Assembly (NCBI RefSeq): GCF_946478805.1
Contig: NZ_CAMLDC010000017.1
Coordinates: 1 to 64,000 of the forward strand
Source of the DNA: an uncultured Fluviicola sp.
Lineage (GTDB): Bacteria; Bacteroidota; Bacteroidia; Flavobacteriales; Crocinitomicaceae
Reading direction: 5' to 3'
DNA length: 64,000 nt
Each line of letters begins with the position of its first letter. Position 1 is the stretch's first letter. The notes under the pieces are model-generated. The model did not search any database, had not been told where the DNA came from, and saw only the letters and a program-made list of their open reading frames with translations. Made by a program: the position numbers and the translations under genes. This document shows positions 53,076 through 61,836 of the stretch, in pieces.

Positions 53076-54023
53076 CTACTTTTTAGAAACAGCATTATTC
53101 AAAAATTTTAGATAGCTTTTTTGATTTAAGAGTTTAAAATAATTTACGATTCGAATTATTCCAATTGGTATAAGTATAATTGGGATAAATAAAGCGTAAA
53201 AATTTGGATTTTTTAGTCTTTTAAAATATACAGTAACAAGTTTCTTTTCACTACCCTTATAGTCCTCATAACTTAATTCATAATTTTTAGATCTCGTAAA
53301 AAATAATTCGTAACCTAAATAATCATCATTTAATTTTTTTAATGTGTTGTGAAAAGAATCAGAGTAGATAATATTAGCATTTGAAATTTGCTCACCCGTC
53401 TTTGAATTAAATGATTCAATGTCATATGGCATTATTTCTAAAGTTTCCCTTATTACATAACACCCAAACAATAAAAACGCTAAGCCTATAACAAAACCTT
53501 CAAATATTTTCTTAGTTTTTGATTTATCAAGTTCCCTTATCTTTTGTAAGTTTGGAATCCGATGGAAGAAGTTTAATTTAATGCCTTTCTCTTCACTTTT
53601 GTTTAAGTTGTTATTGTTTATTATACCCTCAAATTCAAAAGATTCACCACTTTTTAGAAGTCCAAACTCAATTAAAACTTTTTCGTTCGCTAGTATGGAC
53701 TTTACTTCTAAGTCTCTACTTGCATTTGTGATTTTAAAATCTAACCATGATATATCGTTTGCCGATATTTCAATTTTATTGGTTTTTTCATTAATATCCT
53801 TATCACCAGTGCATAAAATGTGTCCTTTGACAAAAGTGACTTTGTCATTTATTTCTACATCGTTATATTTAATTGAAAGTTTATCAAAATTTTTAAGCAA
53901 ATCATCCTGTAGATTGATTTGTTTGTCTTTAATAAAAAACAACTTTGTTTTCTTTTTTTGAAACAGGAAGAAATAAGCTGGTATACCAAATATAATTGCG
54001 ACAATGATTGCAAGAATTTCCAT
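53076..54023 (-). CDS. membrane protein, unknown function, AT-rich
   Basis: This 315-residue protein has an N-terminal membrane segment (EILAIIVAIIFGIPAYFFLF), one in the middle (about 170-190) and one near the C terminus (FYALFIPIILIPIGIIRIV). The soluble parts are rich in Asn, Lys and Ile. The DNA is more AT-rich than its neighbours, like the gene at 45871-46824. No family is recognised. It converges on the pentapeptide gene with a five-base gap. A recently acquired accessory gene is likely. Confidence 0.62.
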   Translation of the reverse strand: MEILAIIVAIIFGIPAYFFLFQKKKTKLFFIKDKQINLQDDLLKNFDKLSIKYNDVEINDKVTFVKGHILCTGDKDINEKTNKIEISANDISWLDFKITNASRDLEVKSILANEKVLIEFGLLKSGESFEFEGIINNNNLNKSEEKGIKLNFFHRIPNLQKIRELDKSKTKKIFEGFVIGLAFLLFGCYVIRETLEIMPYDIESFNSKTGEQISNANIIYSDSFHNTLKKLNDDYLGYELFFTRSKNYELSYEDYKGSEKKLVTVYFKRLKNPNFYALFIPIILIPIGIIRIVNYFKLLNQKSYLKFLNNAVSKK

Positions 54024-54170
54024 GAGTAGTTTCTGAATATCAATGAATTTAGAAAAGTAAACTTAACAATTCATTTCACTTGTGTTGTCAAATTTTATTT
54101 CAATTATCAACAATACTAAATTTAAAATTGTCATTTACTTTGTAATGCAATTCTGCGGGAGACATAAAAT

Positions 54171-54200
54171 AAAAAAGCTCAGCATTATACTGAGCTTTTT
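54171..54200 (-). terminator. terminator of tRNA-Met
   Basis: AAAAGCTCAG (54173-54182) pairs with CTGAGCTTTT (54190-54199) around CATTATA. The A run at the left becomes the U run on the minus strand, directly after the tRNA. Confidence 0.88.
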
Positions 54201-54201
54201 G

Positions 54202-54275
54202 TAGCGAGACGGAGAGTTGAACTCCGGACCTCAGGGTTATGAATCCTGCGCTCTAACCAACTGAGCTATCTCGCC
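54202..54275 (-). tRNA. tRNA with CAU anticodon (probably elongator tRNA-Met)
   Basis: The minus strand reads GGCGAGATAGCTCAGTTGG and folds as a cloverleaf with acceptor GGCGAGA/TCTCGCT (one G-T pair), anticodon stem CAGGA/CCCTG (imperfect), loop TTCATAA and T arm CGGAGTTCAACTCTCCG. The anticodon is CAT. The D arm resembles elongator tRNA-Met and lacks the three G-C pairs of initiator tRNA, but an Ile2 (lysidine) tRNA cannot be ruled out. CCA is not encoded. Confidence 0.92.
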
Positions 54276-54337
54276 ATAATCCTTTCGTTTCCCTGAAAGG
54301 CGGTGCAAATATAGTTACTTTTTTCTTCTATGCAAGA

Positions 54338-55087
54338 CTAAGAACGGTCTTCTTCGTATAAAACTTTCGTCTTGTGCTTTAGTAACTTGAAAATCAAGCT
54401 AAATAGCAAAGATCCGGCAATCCAATAAACATAACAAAGTGGACAGGCGATTGTTTTTGTCATGAAAAATTCACGCAATCCCGCTACGAAAACGAACCCC
54501 AGAACAGTTGCGGAAATCCCCGAATACTCCCGACGTAAAATCGTTTTCATTGAAAAAGGGATCTGACCTTTGATGTAATTTTTCATACTTGGCCAAAATG
54601 CCGGAACCGTATTCGACCAATTCACATAGCTGTCACCGAATTTACGCTCCAGGAAACGTTCTTCTGCAAACATGATCCGCTCGTAATAAATCCAAAACAA
54701 CAGACTCACAATAACAATGAAGTAGATATTGAATGTGAAACATACGATCCCAATCCACATGAAGTAGTTTCCCAGATAGAGTGGGTGACGAACCGTGGAA
54801 TAGATTCCTTTCGTATTCAACGCCTCAGCTACCTGCTCCTGTGTATTTCTGCCGGAAGTGTTCTTGTTACTCGTTCCGATAGCTATAGCGCGGATTACCT
54901 GTCCTAAAATTGACATGGCAATTGCCACACCTGTACAGATGTAATACCAGCGGGAATCATCCATAATACATTGAACATCTGTAAAATAGATTACAGGAAC
55001 AGCTAAAACGAATAAAATAATCGGAATTTGTCCTCTGTACTTGAAGAGTTTGTTTCCGTTTTTTTCAAATGAATGTACTAATGCCAT
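54338..55087 (-). CDS. isoprenylcysteine methyltransferase-like membrane protein
   Basis: This 249-residue protein has four or more membrane segments and the signature GIYSTVRHPLYLGNYFMWIG followed by RFLERKFGDSYVNW, which is the S-adenosylmethionine-binding core of ICMT/PEMT methyltransferases. A further C-terminal span holds IACPLCYVYW. The substrate is unknown; membrane lipids or terpenoid compounds are possible. ATG 55087 is chosen because the upstream frame overlaps the divergent START-like gene. Confidence 0.82.
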   Translation of the reverse strand: MALVHSFEKNGNKLFKYRGQIPIILFVLAVPVIYFTDVQCIMDDSRWYYICTGVAIAMSILGQVIRAIAIGTSNKNTSGRNTQEQVAEALNTKGIYSTVRHPLYLGNYFMWIGIVCFTFNIYFIVIVSLLFWIYYERIMFAEERFLERKFGDSYVNWSNTVPAFWPSMKNYIKGQIPFSMKTILRREYSGISATVLGFVFVAGLREFFMTKTIACPLCYVYWIAGSLLFSLIFKLLKHKTKVLYEEDRS

Positions 55088-55150
55088 GAAAAGAAATGTG
55101 TATATTTCGAAAATGATTTTTCGGCGCGAAGTTAACATTATTAAACTACT

Positions 55151-55540
55151 ATGACAAAAAAGGAACAATTCGAATTAGAATATGTATTGAGAACCTCTCC
55201 ACGGGTACTGGATAAATTATTGTCTACACCTGATGGATTGAGCGAATGGTTTGCTGATGACGTTATTGTAAAAGATGATATGTACACCTTTCATTGGGAT
55301 GGAAGTGAGGAACAAGCGCGATTAATTTCAAAAAAAGCGGGAGAATACATTAAATGGCAGTGGTTGAATGACGAAGAGGATGATTTGGAAACATTCTTCG
55401 AAATGAAATACACCATCGATCCCATGACAAAAGTGGTTATTCTGACGGTTTCCGATTTTGCTGAAAAAACCGAAAGAGATGAAATTGTCCGGCTTTGGGA
55501 ATCACAAATCAGTGATTTGAGAAGAGTTATCGGAGCCTAA
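55151..55540 (+). CDS. START-like domain protein
   Basis: This 129-residue protein (MTKKEQFELEYVLRTSPRVL) is of the AHSA1/START-like type widespread in Bacteroidota, with ITSP-like RTSPRVLDKLLSTPDGLSEWF and the closing helix RLWESQISDLRRVIG. The fold forms a hydrophobic cavity for a small ligand, which is not known. It lies 22 bases upstream of an acyltransferase gene on the same strand and probably shares its transcript. Confidence 0.88.
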   Translation: MTKKEQFELEYVLRTSPRVLDKLLSTPDGLSEWFADDVIVKDDMYTFHWDGSEEQARLISKKAGEYIKWQWLNDEEDDLETFFEMKYTIDPMTKVVILTVSDFAEKTERDEIVRLWESQISDLRRVIGA

Positions 55541-55562
55541 AACCAATAGTTGATCTTTAAGT

Positions 55563-56648
55563 ATGATTGCGGATTCTTCCATCAAAGAGGATGATGGCTC
55601 TGTTAGCCGCATTCAGGAACTTGATTCCTTAAGAGGAATTGCAGCGCTTGTTGTACTTGTTTTCCATTTTTCCTTATTGCAGAAAGATTTGCTGACTTTT
55701 ACCAAATTTGGTGTAACAGGAGTCGATTTGTTCTTTATCATTAGCGGATTCGTGATCACCATGAGTTTGGAGCGGATTCAATTCGGTTACCAATTTGTTA
55801 TTAACCGCTTTAGCAGGCTTTATCCAACTTATTGGACTTCCGTAATATTCACCTTTATAATCATTTGCATTAATAAGCTTTTCTTTGGTTTCGAACCTCA
55901 AAATCCGTTACCAACAAGTGATTTTTTCTACAATTTGACAATGTTCCAATACTACTTTGGCGTAAAAGACCTGGATGGACCTTATTGGACAATGATCATA
56001 GAAATGCTCTTTTACATGGTGATGGGTTATTTATTCCTGACAAAATCATTAAAGAGTGCTGTAGCAATCCTGCTTCCTCTCATTCTTCTCGGAACTGTCC
56101 TGACAGAATTTCATTGGTTCCAACCTTTTTCCATGGCGTATTTCAAGAACTTTCCTTTAGCACAATCCTTACCCTTGTTCGTTTCGGGAATTCTTTTTTA
56201 CCGGTTATTTACGAAGGAAAAGCGTATGCTATTGAATGTGGGGTTGATCATTGGCTGCTACCTTCTGCAAGTATTATTATTTACGAAAGTGGGAAGGGCA
56301 AATTATTACATTTCGCATCCGGAATACAAAGCAGTGTTGGCAATTTACTTTGCATTGTTCTTTCTTTTTGTATTTGGAAAATTGAGATTCATTGTGAATC
56401 GAGCCACCTTGTTTTTAGGGAAAATATCTTTCGCATTGTACTTGATCCACCAGTATTTCTCCATCTACTTCCTGATCCCCAATTTAATGAAGTTGGGAAT
56501 GAATTATTACGTTGCCGCTTTCCTTATTGCATTACCGGTATGTATTTTAATTGCAACAGGAATTACTAAATGGGTTGAAAAACCTATCGGAAAATGGTTG
56601 AAAACGATTCTTTATCGTTTTTCAAATACTCCGGTTAAAAAACAGTAG
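55563..56648 (+). CDS. membrane acyltransferase (Acyltransferase_3 family)
   Basis: This 361-residue protein has about ten membrane segments and begins with the family motif LDSLRGIAALVVLVFHFS, which carries the conserved Arg and the likely catalytic His. NRFSRLYPTYW follows. Such enzymes transfer acetyl or other acyl groups to surface polysaccharides or lipids. Its stop codon (56646-56648) lies within the left arm of a long terminator hairpin. Confidence 0.9.
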   Translation: MIADSSIKEDDGSVSRIQELDSLRGIAALVVLVFHFSLLQKDLLTFTKFGVTGVDLFFIISGFVITMSLERIQFGYQFVINRFSRLYPTYWTSVIFTFIIICINKLFFGFEPQNPLPTSDFFYNLTMFQYYFGVKDLDGPYWTMIIEMLFYMVMGYLFLTKSLKSAVAILLPLILLGTVLTEFHWFQPFSMAYFKNFPLAQSLPLFVSGILFYRLFTKEKRMLLNVGLIIGCYLLQVLLFTKVGRANYYISHPEYKAVLAIYFALFFLFVFGKLRFIVNRATLFLGKISFALYLIHQYFSIYFLIPNLMKLGMNYYVAAFLIALPVCILIATGITKWVEKPIGKWLKTILYRFSNTPVKKQ

Positions 56649-56681
56649 GCACGCAACGCATTGCGTGCCTACTGTTTTTGT
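56641..56681. terminator. long palindromic bidirectional terminator with repeat-like core
   Basis: Sixteen-base arms (56641-56656 and 56661-56676) pair perfectly around CGCA, with Ts to 56679. The inner 28 bases (56645-56672) have the form GTAGGCACGC...GCGTGCCTAC and resemble the palindrome at 58411-58438. The left arm contains the acyltransferase stop codon. Confidence 0.88.
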
Positions 56682-56685
56682 GCGA

Positions 56686-58380
56686 TTAATTCAATTCATT
56701 GATCGAATCCATCAGGTTTTTACTGATATCTTCCAAAGCAGCTTGAGAGAAATCAAATTTCAGTCCTGCTGTTTCATAAATCTCCGGAATGGATTTCGTG
56801 TAACCCAAAGACAGTGCGTTTTTATAGTCTGTCAATGCTTTCGAAGGATTCTTCTTATAATTGTTCCATACACCCAAAGCACCCAACTGTGCTATTCCAT
56901 ATTCAATGTAATAGAAAGGAACTTCGAATAAATGCAATTGTTTCTGCCACGAACTTTCCAATACAGCTTCATAACCATCATAATCCACTAAACCGGTACC
57001 GAAACGCTTACTCAACCTTAACCATTCTCCGGTTCTTTCTTCCACAGAATGAGTCGGATGTGTATAAATCCAATGTTGGAACGCATCTATCTGTGCAATC
57101 CAGGGCAGTACTTTAACCACTGATTCCAATTGCTCCAATTTGGCGCGTCTCAGATCATTTTCATTTGAATAAAACTCCGCCCATAATTCCATAGTCAGCA
57201 ACTCCATAGACATGGAAGCCAACTCGGCAACCTCGGATGGCAAGGATTTGAATCCTGTCAATTCCAAATCACGGCTTAAGAACGAGTGAACTGCATGTCC
57301 TCCTTCGTGAACCATGGTTGTGAGATCCCGTTGAGCACCGGCCGCATTCATGAAAATAAATGGAATCCCGGATTCATAGAGCGGGTAGTTGTATCCTCCC
57401 GGAGCTTTACCAACTTTTGAATCCAAATCCAGGAATCCTCCTGTTTTCATGGTTTTCAGGCAATCGCCAAAATAACTATCCAGTTTTTCAAAAACAGTGA
57501 TTGATTTATCCAATAATTCCGATCCGTTGGTGAAAGGTTTCAAAGGAGCCAATCCATCCGGATCCACTTCCGTATCCCAAGGTTTCAATTTCGGTTTACC
57601 TAGTTTCTCCAGTTTCTTCAGGTTTAATTGCTTCACAATGGGAACAATCAATTTTTCAATTGCATCGTGAAAAGCCAGGCAATCTTCGACAGTATAATCA
57701 AATCTTCCCAGTGCTTTGAATTTGTATTCGCGGTAATCTGCACAATCTGCATTCTTTGCTACTTTATTGCGCAACTGGATCAGCAGATTGAATAAATCGT
57801 CCAATGCTCCGCGATCCTGCAATCTGCGGTTCGTTATCAACTCGTAAACTTCTTTGCGAACTGTTTCGTCCGGATCTTTTAAAAAGTTTGCCGCCTGGGG
57901 CATCGTCAATTCTTTTCCCTGATAAGTAATCATCTGTTTACCTGAAATGGCTCCGAATTGCTGGCTCAAAGTACTTAATTCCGTTTCCAGTGCGATATTC
58001 TCCTCACGGAATAATTCCAATGCTGATTGAACTCCTCTGAAATAGATTGAGTATGCCTTATCTGCAGCTAATTCTTTTACAAATGGAGAAGCCATCATCT
58101 TTTGATTCAAAGAATCTTCGAAAGGAGCGAGGTTAGGCTGTATTTCAGTCACGAAAAACTGATATGACTCCGTCAACTTTTCATCCAGGGTATTAATTGT
58201 CATACGAATATAACGCCAGGCCATGTTCTCTTCCAGAACAGCTTCCAATTCACTTTTATCAGATAACCATTGTATGAATGATGTCTTTGAAGAAATATCC
58301 CTGTTCTGAAGGTCCAAAAGGTATCCTTCCACTGATTTCCAACTTTCACAGGTGAAGTCGGGCGAAACAAATTTTCTCAT
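56686..58380 (-). CDS. oligoendopeptidase F, M3 family
   Basis: This 564-residue metallopeptidase has the zinc motif MVHEGGHAVHS (an HExxH form) and the third ligand region PSEVAELASMSME. It has no signal peptide, so it acts in the cytoplasm on short peptides. Length is usual for PepF. It is flanked by two GC-rich palindromes of similar form, one after its stop and one just before its start. Confidence 0.93.
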   Translation of the reverse strand: MRKFVSPDFTCESWKSVEGYLLDLQNRDISSKTSFIQWLSDKSELEAVLEENMAWRYIRMTINTLDEKLTESYQFFVTEIQPNLAPFEDSLNQKMMASPFVKELAADKAYSIYFRGVQSALELFREENIALETELSTLSQQFGAISGKQMITYQGKELTMPQAANFLKDPDETVRKEVYELITNRRLQDRGALDDLFNLLIQLRNKVAKNADCADYREYKFKALGRFDYTVEDCLAFHDAIEKLIVPIVKQLNLKKLEKLGKPKLKPWDTEVDPDGLAPLKPFTNGSELLDKSITVFEKLDSYFGDCLKTMKTGGFLDLDSKVGKAPGGYNYPLYESGIPFIFMNAAGAQRDLTTMVHEGGHAVHSFLSRDLELTGFKSLPSEVAELASMSMELLTMELWAEFYSNENDLRRAKLEQLESVVKVLPWIAQIDAFQHWIYTHPTHSVEERTGEWLRLSKRFGTGLVDYDGYEAVLESSWQKQLHLFEVPFYYIEYGIAQLGALGVWNNYKKNPSKALTDYKNALSLGYTKSIPEIYETAGLKFDFSQAALEDISKNLMDSINELN

Positions 58381-58405
58381 AACACAAAAATAAAAAAAGG
58401 AATAA

Positions 58406-58443
58406 AATAAGTGGGGGCGCGATTAATCGCGCCCCCACTTATT
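58406..58443. repeat. 38-base perfect palindrome upstream of the oligoendopeptidase gene
   Basis: Nineteen-base arms (58406-58424 and 58425-58443) are exact inverse complements with no loop. The core (58411-58438) reads GTGGGGGCGCGATT and its complement, of the same length and outline as the core at 56645-56672. It lies 19 bases after the DUF5606 stop and 25 bases before the oligoendopeptidase start, with an A-rich run to the left that would serve as a U run for the minus strand, so it may terminate the DUF5606 transcript. Confidence 0.75.
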
Positions 58444-58462
58444 AAGAAATATTATGTAATTA

Positions 58463-59113
58463 TTATTTACCTCTTGATGAACCTGTTTTAGGAGCAGCCA
58501 CTTTCTTAGCACTGGTTGTTTTACCGGCAGCCTTCGCAGGACCTTTCGCTGCAGCAGGAGCTTTAGCCGCGGTTGCTGACTTGGTAGCTGTAGCAGCTTT
58601 CTTCGCAGGAGCTTTTTTAGCAGGTGTTTTTGCTTTTGCTTCATCAGCAGGAGCATCTGTTTCTTTTGCTTTGGCAGTTTTTTTAGCTTTGGGAGCTTCA
58701 GTAACTGCAGCATCTTCTTTCATTTCTTCTTCAAGGATCAATGCCCCGGCTTTGAACAATAAGTTGTACCACTGGAAAATTTTCTTGATATCGGAAGCAT
58801 AAACACGCTCCTGGTCGAAATTTGGCAATACTTCAATCAAATATGCTTTCAACTTATTCTGATCTTCTTTATGAGAAATGGTTTCTTTCCCTTTTTCCTT
58901 TTCATAAATCGAAGTGAAGATTTCTCTTAACGGTTTGTCTTCATCATAGGTATAGATAGAAATATCATCCAAAGCTGAAATTCTGTCCGAAGCATACGCC
59001 GGAACGCGTTTTTTGTCTTCTAGAGATTCTACAATGATGTTGTTTTTACCTTGTGCCAAAACTTTATAAAGTCCTGGTTTTCCCGAAATAGCAATGATAC
59101 CTGTTAAATTCAT
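58463..59113 (-). CDS. DUF5606 protein with Ala/Lys/Pro-rich tail
   Basis: This 216-residue protein starts NLTGIIAISGKPGLYKVLAQG, the conserved opening of the DUF5606 family, whose domain ends near residue 130. The last 80 residues are low complexity and strongly basic (KTPAKKAPAKKAATATKS...), like the tails of histone H1-type and other nucleic acid-binding proteins. ATG 59113 is chosen over 59131 because the family begins at MNL and a -7 box lies directly upstream of 59131. The function is unknown; binding of nucleic acid by the tail is an inference. Confidence 0.85.
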   Translation of the reverse strand: MNLTGIIAISGKPGLYKVLAQGKNNIIVESLEDKKRVPAYASDRISALDDISIYTYDEDKPLREIFTSIYEKEKGKETISHKEDQNKLKAYLIEVLPNFDQERVYASDIKKIFQWYNLLFKAGALILEEEMKEDAAVTEAPKAKKTAKAKETDAPADEAKAKTPAKKAPAKKAATATKSATAAKAPAAAKGPAKAAGKTTSAKKVAAPKTGSSRGK

Positions 59114-59133
59114 TCGATTAATTATTTGCATCC

Positions 59134-59141
59134 AAAAATAC
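59134..59141 (-). promoter_or_regulatory. -7 promoter box of the DUF5606 gene
   Basis: TATTTTTG on the minus strand matches TAnnTTTG, 20 bases before ATG 59113. It lies in the 37-base gap after the upstream protease gene. Confidence 0.5.
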
Positions 59142-59150
59142 TGCTTCTTT

Positions 59151-61736
59151 TTAATTCTTCACAATTTTAACCTGAAAGTATTGAACATCTGTGTGAATAA
59201 TTAAATAATAGGTCCCGTTTTTCAATTCTGAAATTGAAAATTCATGTTTCCCGTCAGCCATTACTTTTACCGTTCTTCCCTGAACATCAATAACTTGAAT
59301 GTCTTTCAATGGGATGGATGAATCTATTGAGAGGCTACCGAGTGTCGGATTTGGATAAACTTTAATTTGTTCTGCCAATTCATCAATTCCTAACGAAGGA
59401 TTGTAAGGTTGTGAAAAAACCTCACATCCATCAATACTTGTCCGTGAAACCGTGAAGTTTGATGAAGTAGGTAAAGTGATTGTATAGTTGGTATTGGTAG
59501 CTCCCGGAATTGCAACTCCATTCTCATACCACTGCAAACTTGGATAAGGATCTGTTGAAAGCAACGTTCCGTTAACATAAATCATTGGAGCGGGTGGGGC
59601 AGAGAGCGCCAAAACAGTAATTGTATCTGATAACGAAACGCATCCATTCTGATCATATGCCGTGAAATAAACGTCTCCTGAAACAGTTAATACGGAATTA
59701 AGCGTAGTATCCCCATTCATCCATTTTATAGAATAATTGGGAATGGAAGCTGTTGAAACTGCACTGTCACCAGGACAAAATAAAGCATCGGCAGTAATCG
59801 TATTGGTGAAATTGGATTGCAGCAGCAGGTTCAATGCGTGAATTTTACCATAACCGTAAGCATTGTTGGGAATTGTTCCGGTATAGATGTCTGTAAATGC
59901 AGTAGAATGAATTCCATCCAGGAAACTCTGATAATTGCCTTTGCTGCACTTTTCCAAATATAAAGCTGCGATTCCTGCAACTGCCGGAGATGCCATGGAT
60001 GTACCTCCATTTCGTACGTGCAGTCCGTCACTGTCCTTGGAAGCATTCCATCCCGGATCATTCAGCAACCAGAAGGGTCCGGCGCTCAACGTCACATCAC
60101 CGCAAGCAACGATATCGGGTTTAATATTGCCGTAACGACCCGGTCCCTTGGAAGAAGCAGGCGTCAATTGCCCCACATTCGTATAATTCGGAGGATTAGG
60201 CAAATAATTGTTCCCATTTGCATCAACGTGCCCGTAACGATTACGGATGTTTCCTACTGTTACCACTTTCGGTGAACAACTCCATGATGAGACCAGCGTT
60301 TGCAAGGAATCAGGCAAATGATAGTATTGAATATTCGGATAAACAGCCGCAGAAGGAAGTCCGGTTGATAACATATCATTCAATGCGATTGCTGCCGAAC
60401 CACTCCAAGCATCATAATTCCCCAATCCTTTGGTTTTAAATGCGTACAGGTAACTTGTAGAATCAACATTCGTGAAGTAAAATTCCAAATGCAAATTCGG
60501 GCCTACGATTTCCGGATAGATCTCAAGGGTCGCGATTCGGTTCGATCCGTTCCACAAGGTATCTTTAATAGTTGTTCCAATGCTCGTATTTGCAGCCCGG
60601 TAAACCAATTCGGCACGTTGTTGGAAACTTCCACTCGACAGGTTTGCTGCCCAGGAATAGCTCCATGCAGCATCAGATAGATCTGTCCAGAGATCCAGGT
60701 AAACCGTATTCGGACCTAGTTGACTTCCGGGATTGGGTTGGACCCAAACAAATGAAGTATCAGCATCCACGTCTCCATGAACATGGTATTTTCCCCAGTT
60801 ACCTGAATTTCCGGCAGCACAGACAATGATTCTACCGTCTTTTTCATCCAGTAAATTATCCATCAGAACAGCTGCAGGGTCGGTCGCATCATGACTTCCC
60901 AAATATGAACCGACAGATAAGTTAACCACTGCCGGAAGTCCTAATTCATCCGCTTTCTTAAATACAAAATCACAGGCATCAGCAACCGTTAATGTCCAGT
61001 TCGGTAAATTGAAATTCGTCTCAATAATGATAATATTGGCCTCAGGAGCCATACCGGTTTCTTTTCCGTTTTCCAATCCACTGGAAACTCCGGCTCCTGC
61101 AACTGAGGTGCCATGAGCAGAAGACTCTTCCATACTTCCACAAGTTCCTGCCTGAATCTCGGCTCCGGTCCATAATTGACCATAACCATAAGGTTGGGGA
61201 GTATTTGCGGCAACCGGAAGGCTGTGATCCCAATAATAGAGTACACGGGTATTTCCGTTGATATCCTTGAAATCGCCATGATTGTAATCCAACCCTTCAT
61301 CAACAAATGCCACGATCACATTTTTTCCTGTAAAAGGAGTTTGCAAACCTCCCAATCCTTCATGAACCGGTTTTACAAAATGTGTAACACGCGTGGAATC
61401 ATTTAAAGCTTTCGGAATAGAAAACTCCAGGTAAAAGGATTTGATCAATTTGGAATCCATTGCTTCTTTAATCCAAACCGGTTTTGCCTGGATGTAAATC
61501 CAATCACGCGTTACCTGTTTCACAGAAATCTCCTTTACAGCCAACAAGGCATCCAAGTTCCCGGAATTTGTAACGGCAAAGGCAGTAGGAACAGTGGGTT
61601 GCTCTTCCAATAGTTTCCGGAATCGGAAATTATCCGTTTGTGCAAAACCCTGAACCGAATTAATCAAAATTAATCCTGCTATAAATAATATTTTATTTAC
61701 TTTCACCGCTTGTTGTAGTAGTTTTCCTATGAACAT
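59151..61736 (-). CDS. secreted subtilisin-like protease with T9SS type A sorting domain
   Basis: This 861-residue protein has a signal peptide (cleavage near residue 33), a short prodomain, and an S8 catalytic domain with Asp in VAFVDEGLDYNHGDF (D146), His in SSAHGTSVAG (H208), Asn in CAAGNSG and Ser in GGTSMASPAVAG (S580). The gap between His and Ser is large because of a beta-rich insert (about 315-480). Ig-like sequence follows, then the C-terminal sorting tail (IKVYPNPTLGSL ... GTYYLII ... VKIVKN). It is exported by the type IX system. It diverges from a second S8 gene. Confidence 0.92.
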   Translation of the reverse strand: MFIGKLLQQAVKVNKILFIAGLILINSVQGFAQTDNFRFRKLLEEQPTVPTAFAVTNSGNLDALLAVKEISVKQVTRDWIYIQAKPVWIKEAMDSKLIKSFYLEFSIPKALNDSTRVTHFVKPVHEGLGGLQTPFTGKNVIVAFVDEGLDYNHGDFKDINGNTRVLYYWDHSLPVAANTPQPYGYGQLWTGAEIQAGTCGSMEESSAHGTSVAGAGVSSGLENGKETGMAPEANIIIIETNFNLPNWTLTVADACDFVFKKADELGLPAVVNLSVGSYLGSHDATDPAAVLMDNLLDEKDGRIIVCAAGNSGNWGKYHVHGDVDADTSFVWVQPNPGSQLGPNTVYLDLWTDLSDAAWSYSWAANLSSGSFQQRAELVYRAANTSIGTTIKDTLWNGSNRIATLEIYPEIVGPNLHLEFYFTNVDSTSYLYAFKTKGLGNYDAWSGSAAIALNDMLSTGLPSAAVYPNIQYYHLPDSLQTLVSSWSCSPKVVTVGNIRNRYGHVDANGNNYLPNPPNYTNVGQLTPASSKGPGRYGNIKPDIVACGDVTLSAGPFWLLNDPGWNASKDSDGLHVRNGGTSMASPAVAGIAALYLEKCSKGNYQSFLDGIHSTAFTDIYTGTIPNNAYGYGKIHALNLLLQSNFTNTITADALFCPGDSAVSTASIPNYSIKWMNGDTTLNSVLTVSGDVYFTAYDQNGCVSLSDTITVLALSAPPAPMIYVNGTLLSTDPYPSLQWYENGVAIPGATNTNYTITLPTSSNFTVSRTSIDGCEVFSQPYNPSLGIDELAEQIKVYPNPTLGSLSIDSSIPLKDIQVIDVQGRTVKVMADGKHEFSISELKNGTYYLIIHTDVQYFQVKIVKN

Positions 61737-61836
61737 TTTTTTTAACCTTTAATATAGAATACTCTGAATATCTTTCTGCAAATTAAGATATTTGTTTAAA
61801 AGGAACTGTATTCCTCTCAAAAAAGAATTAATAATC

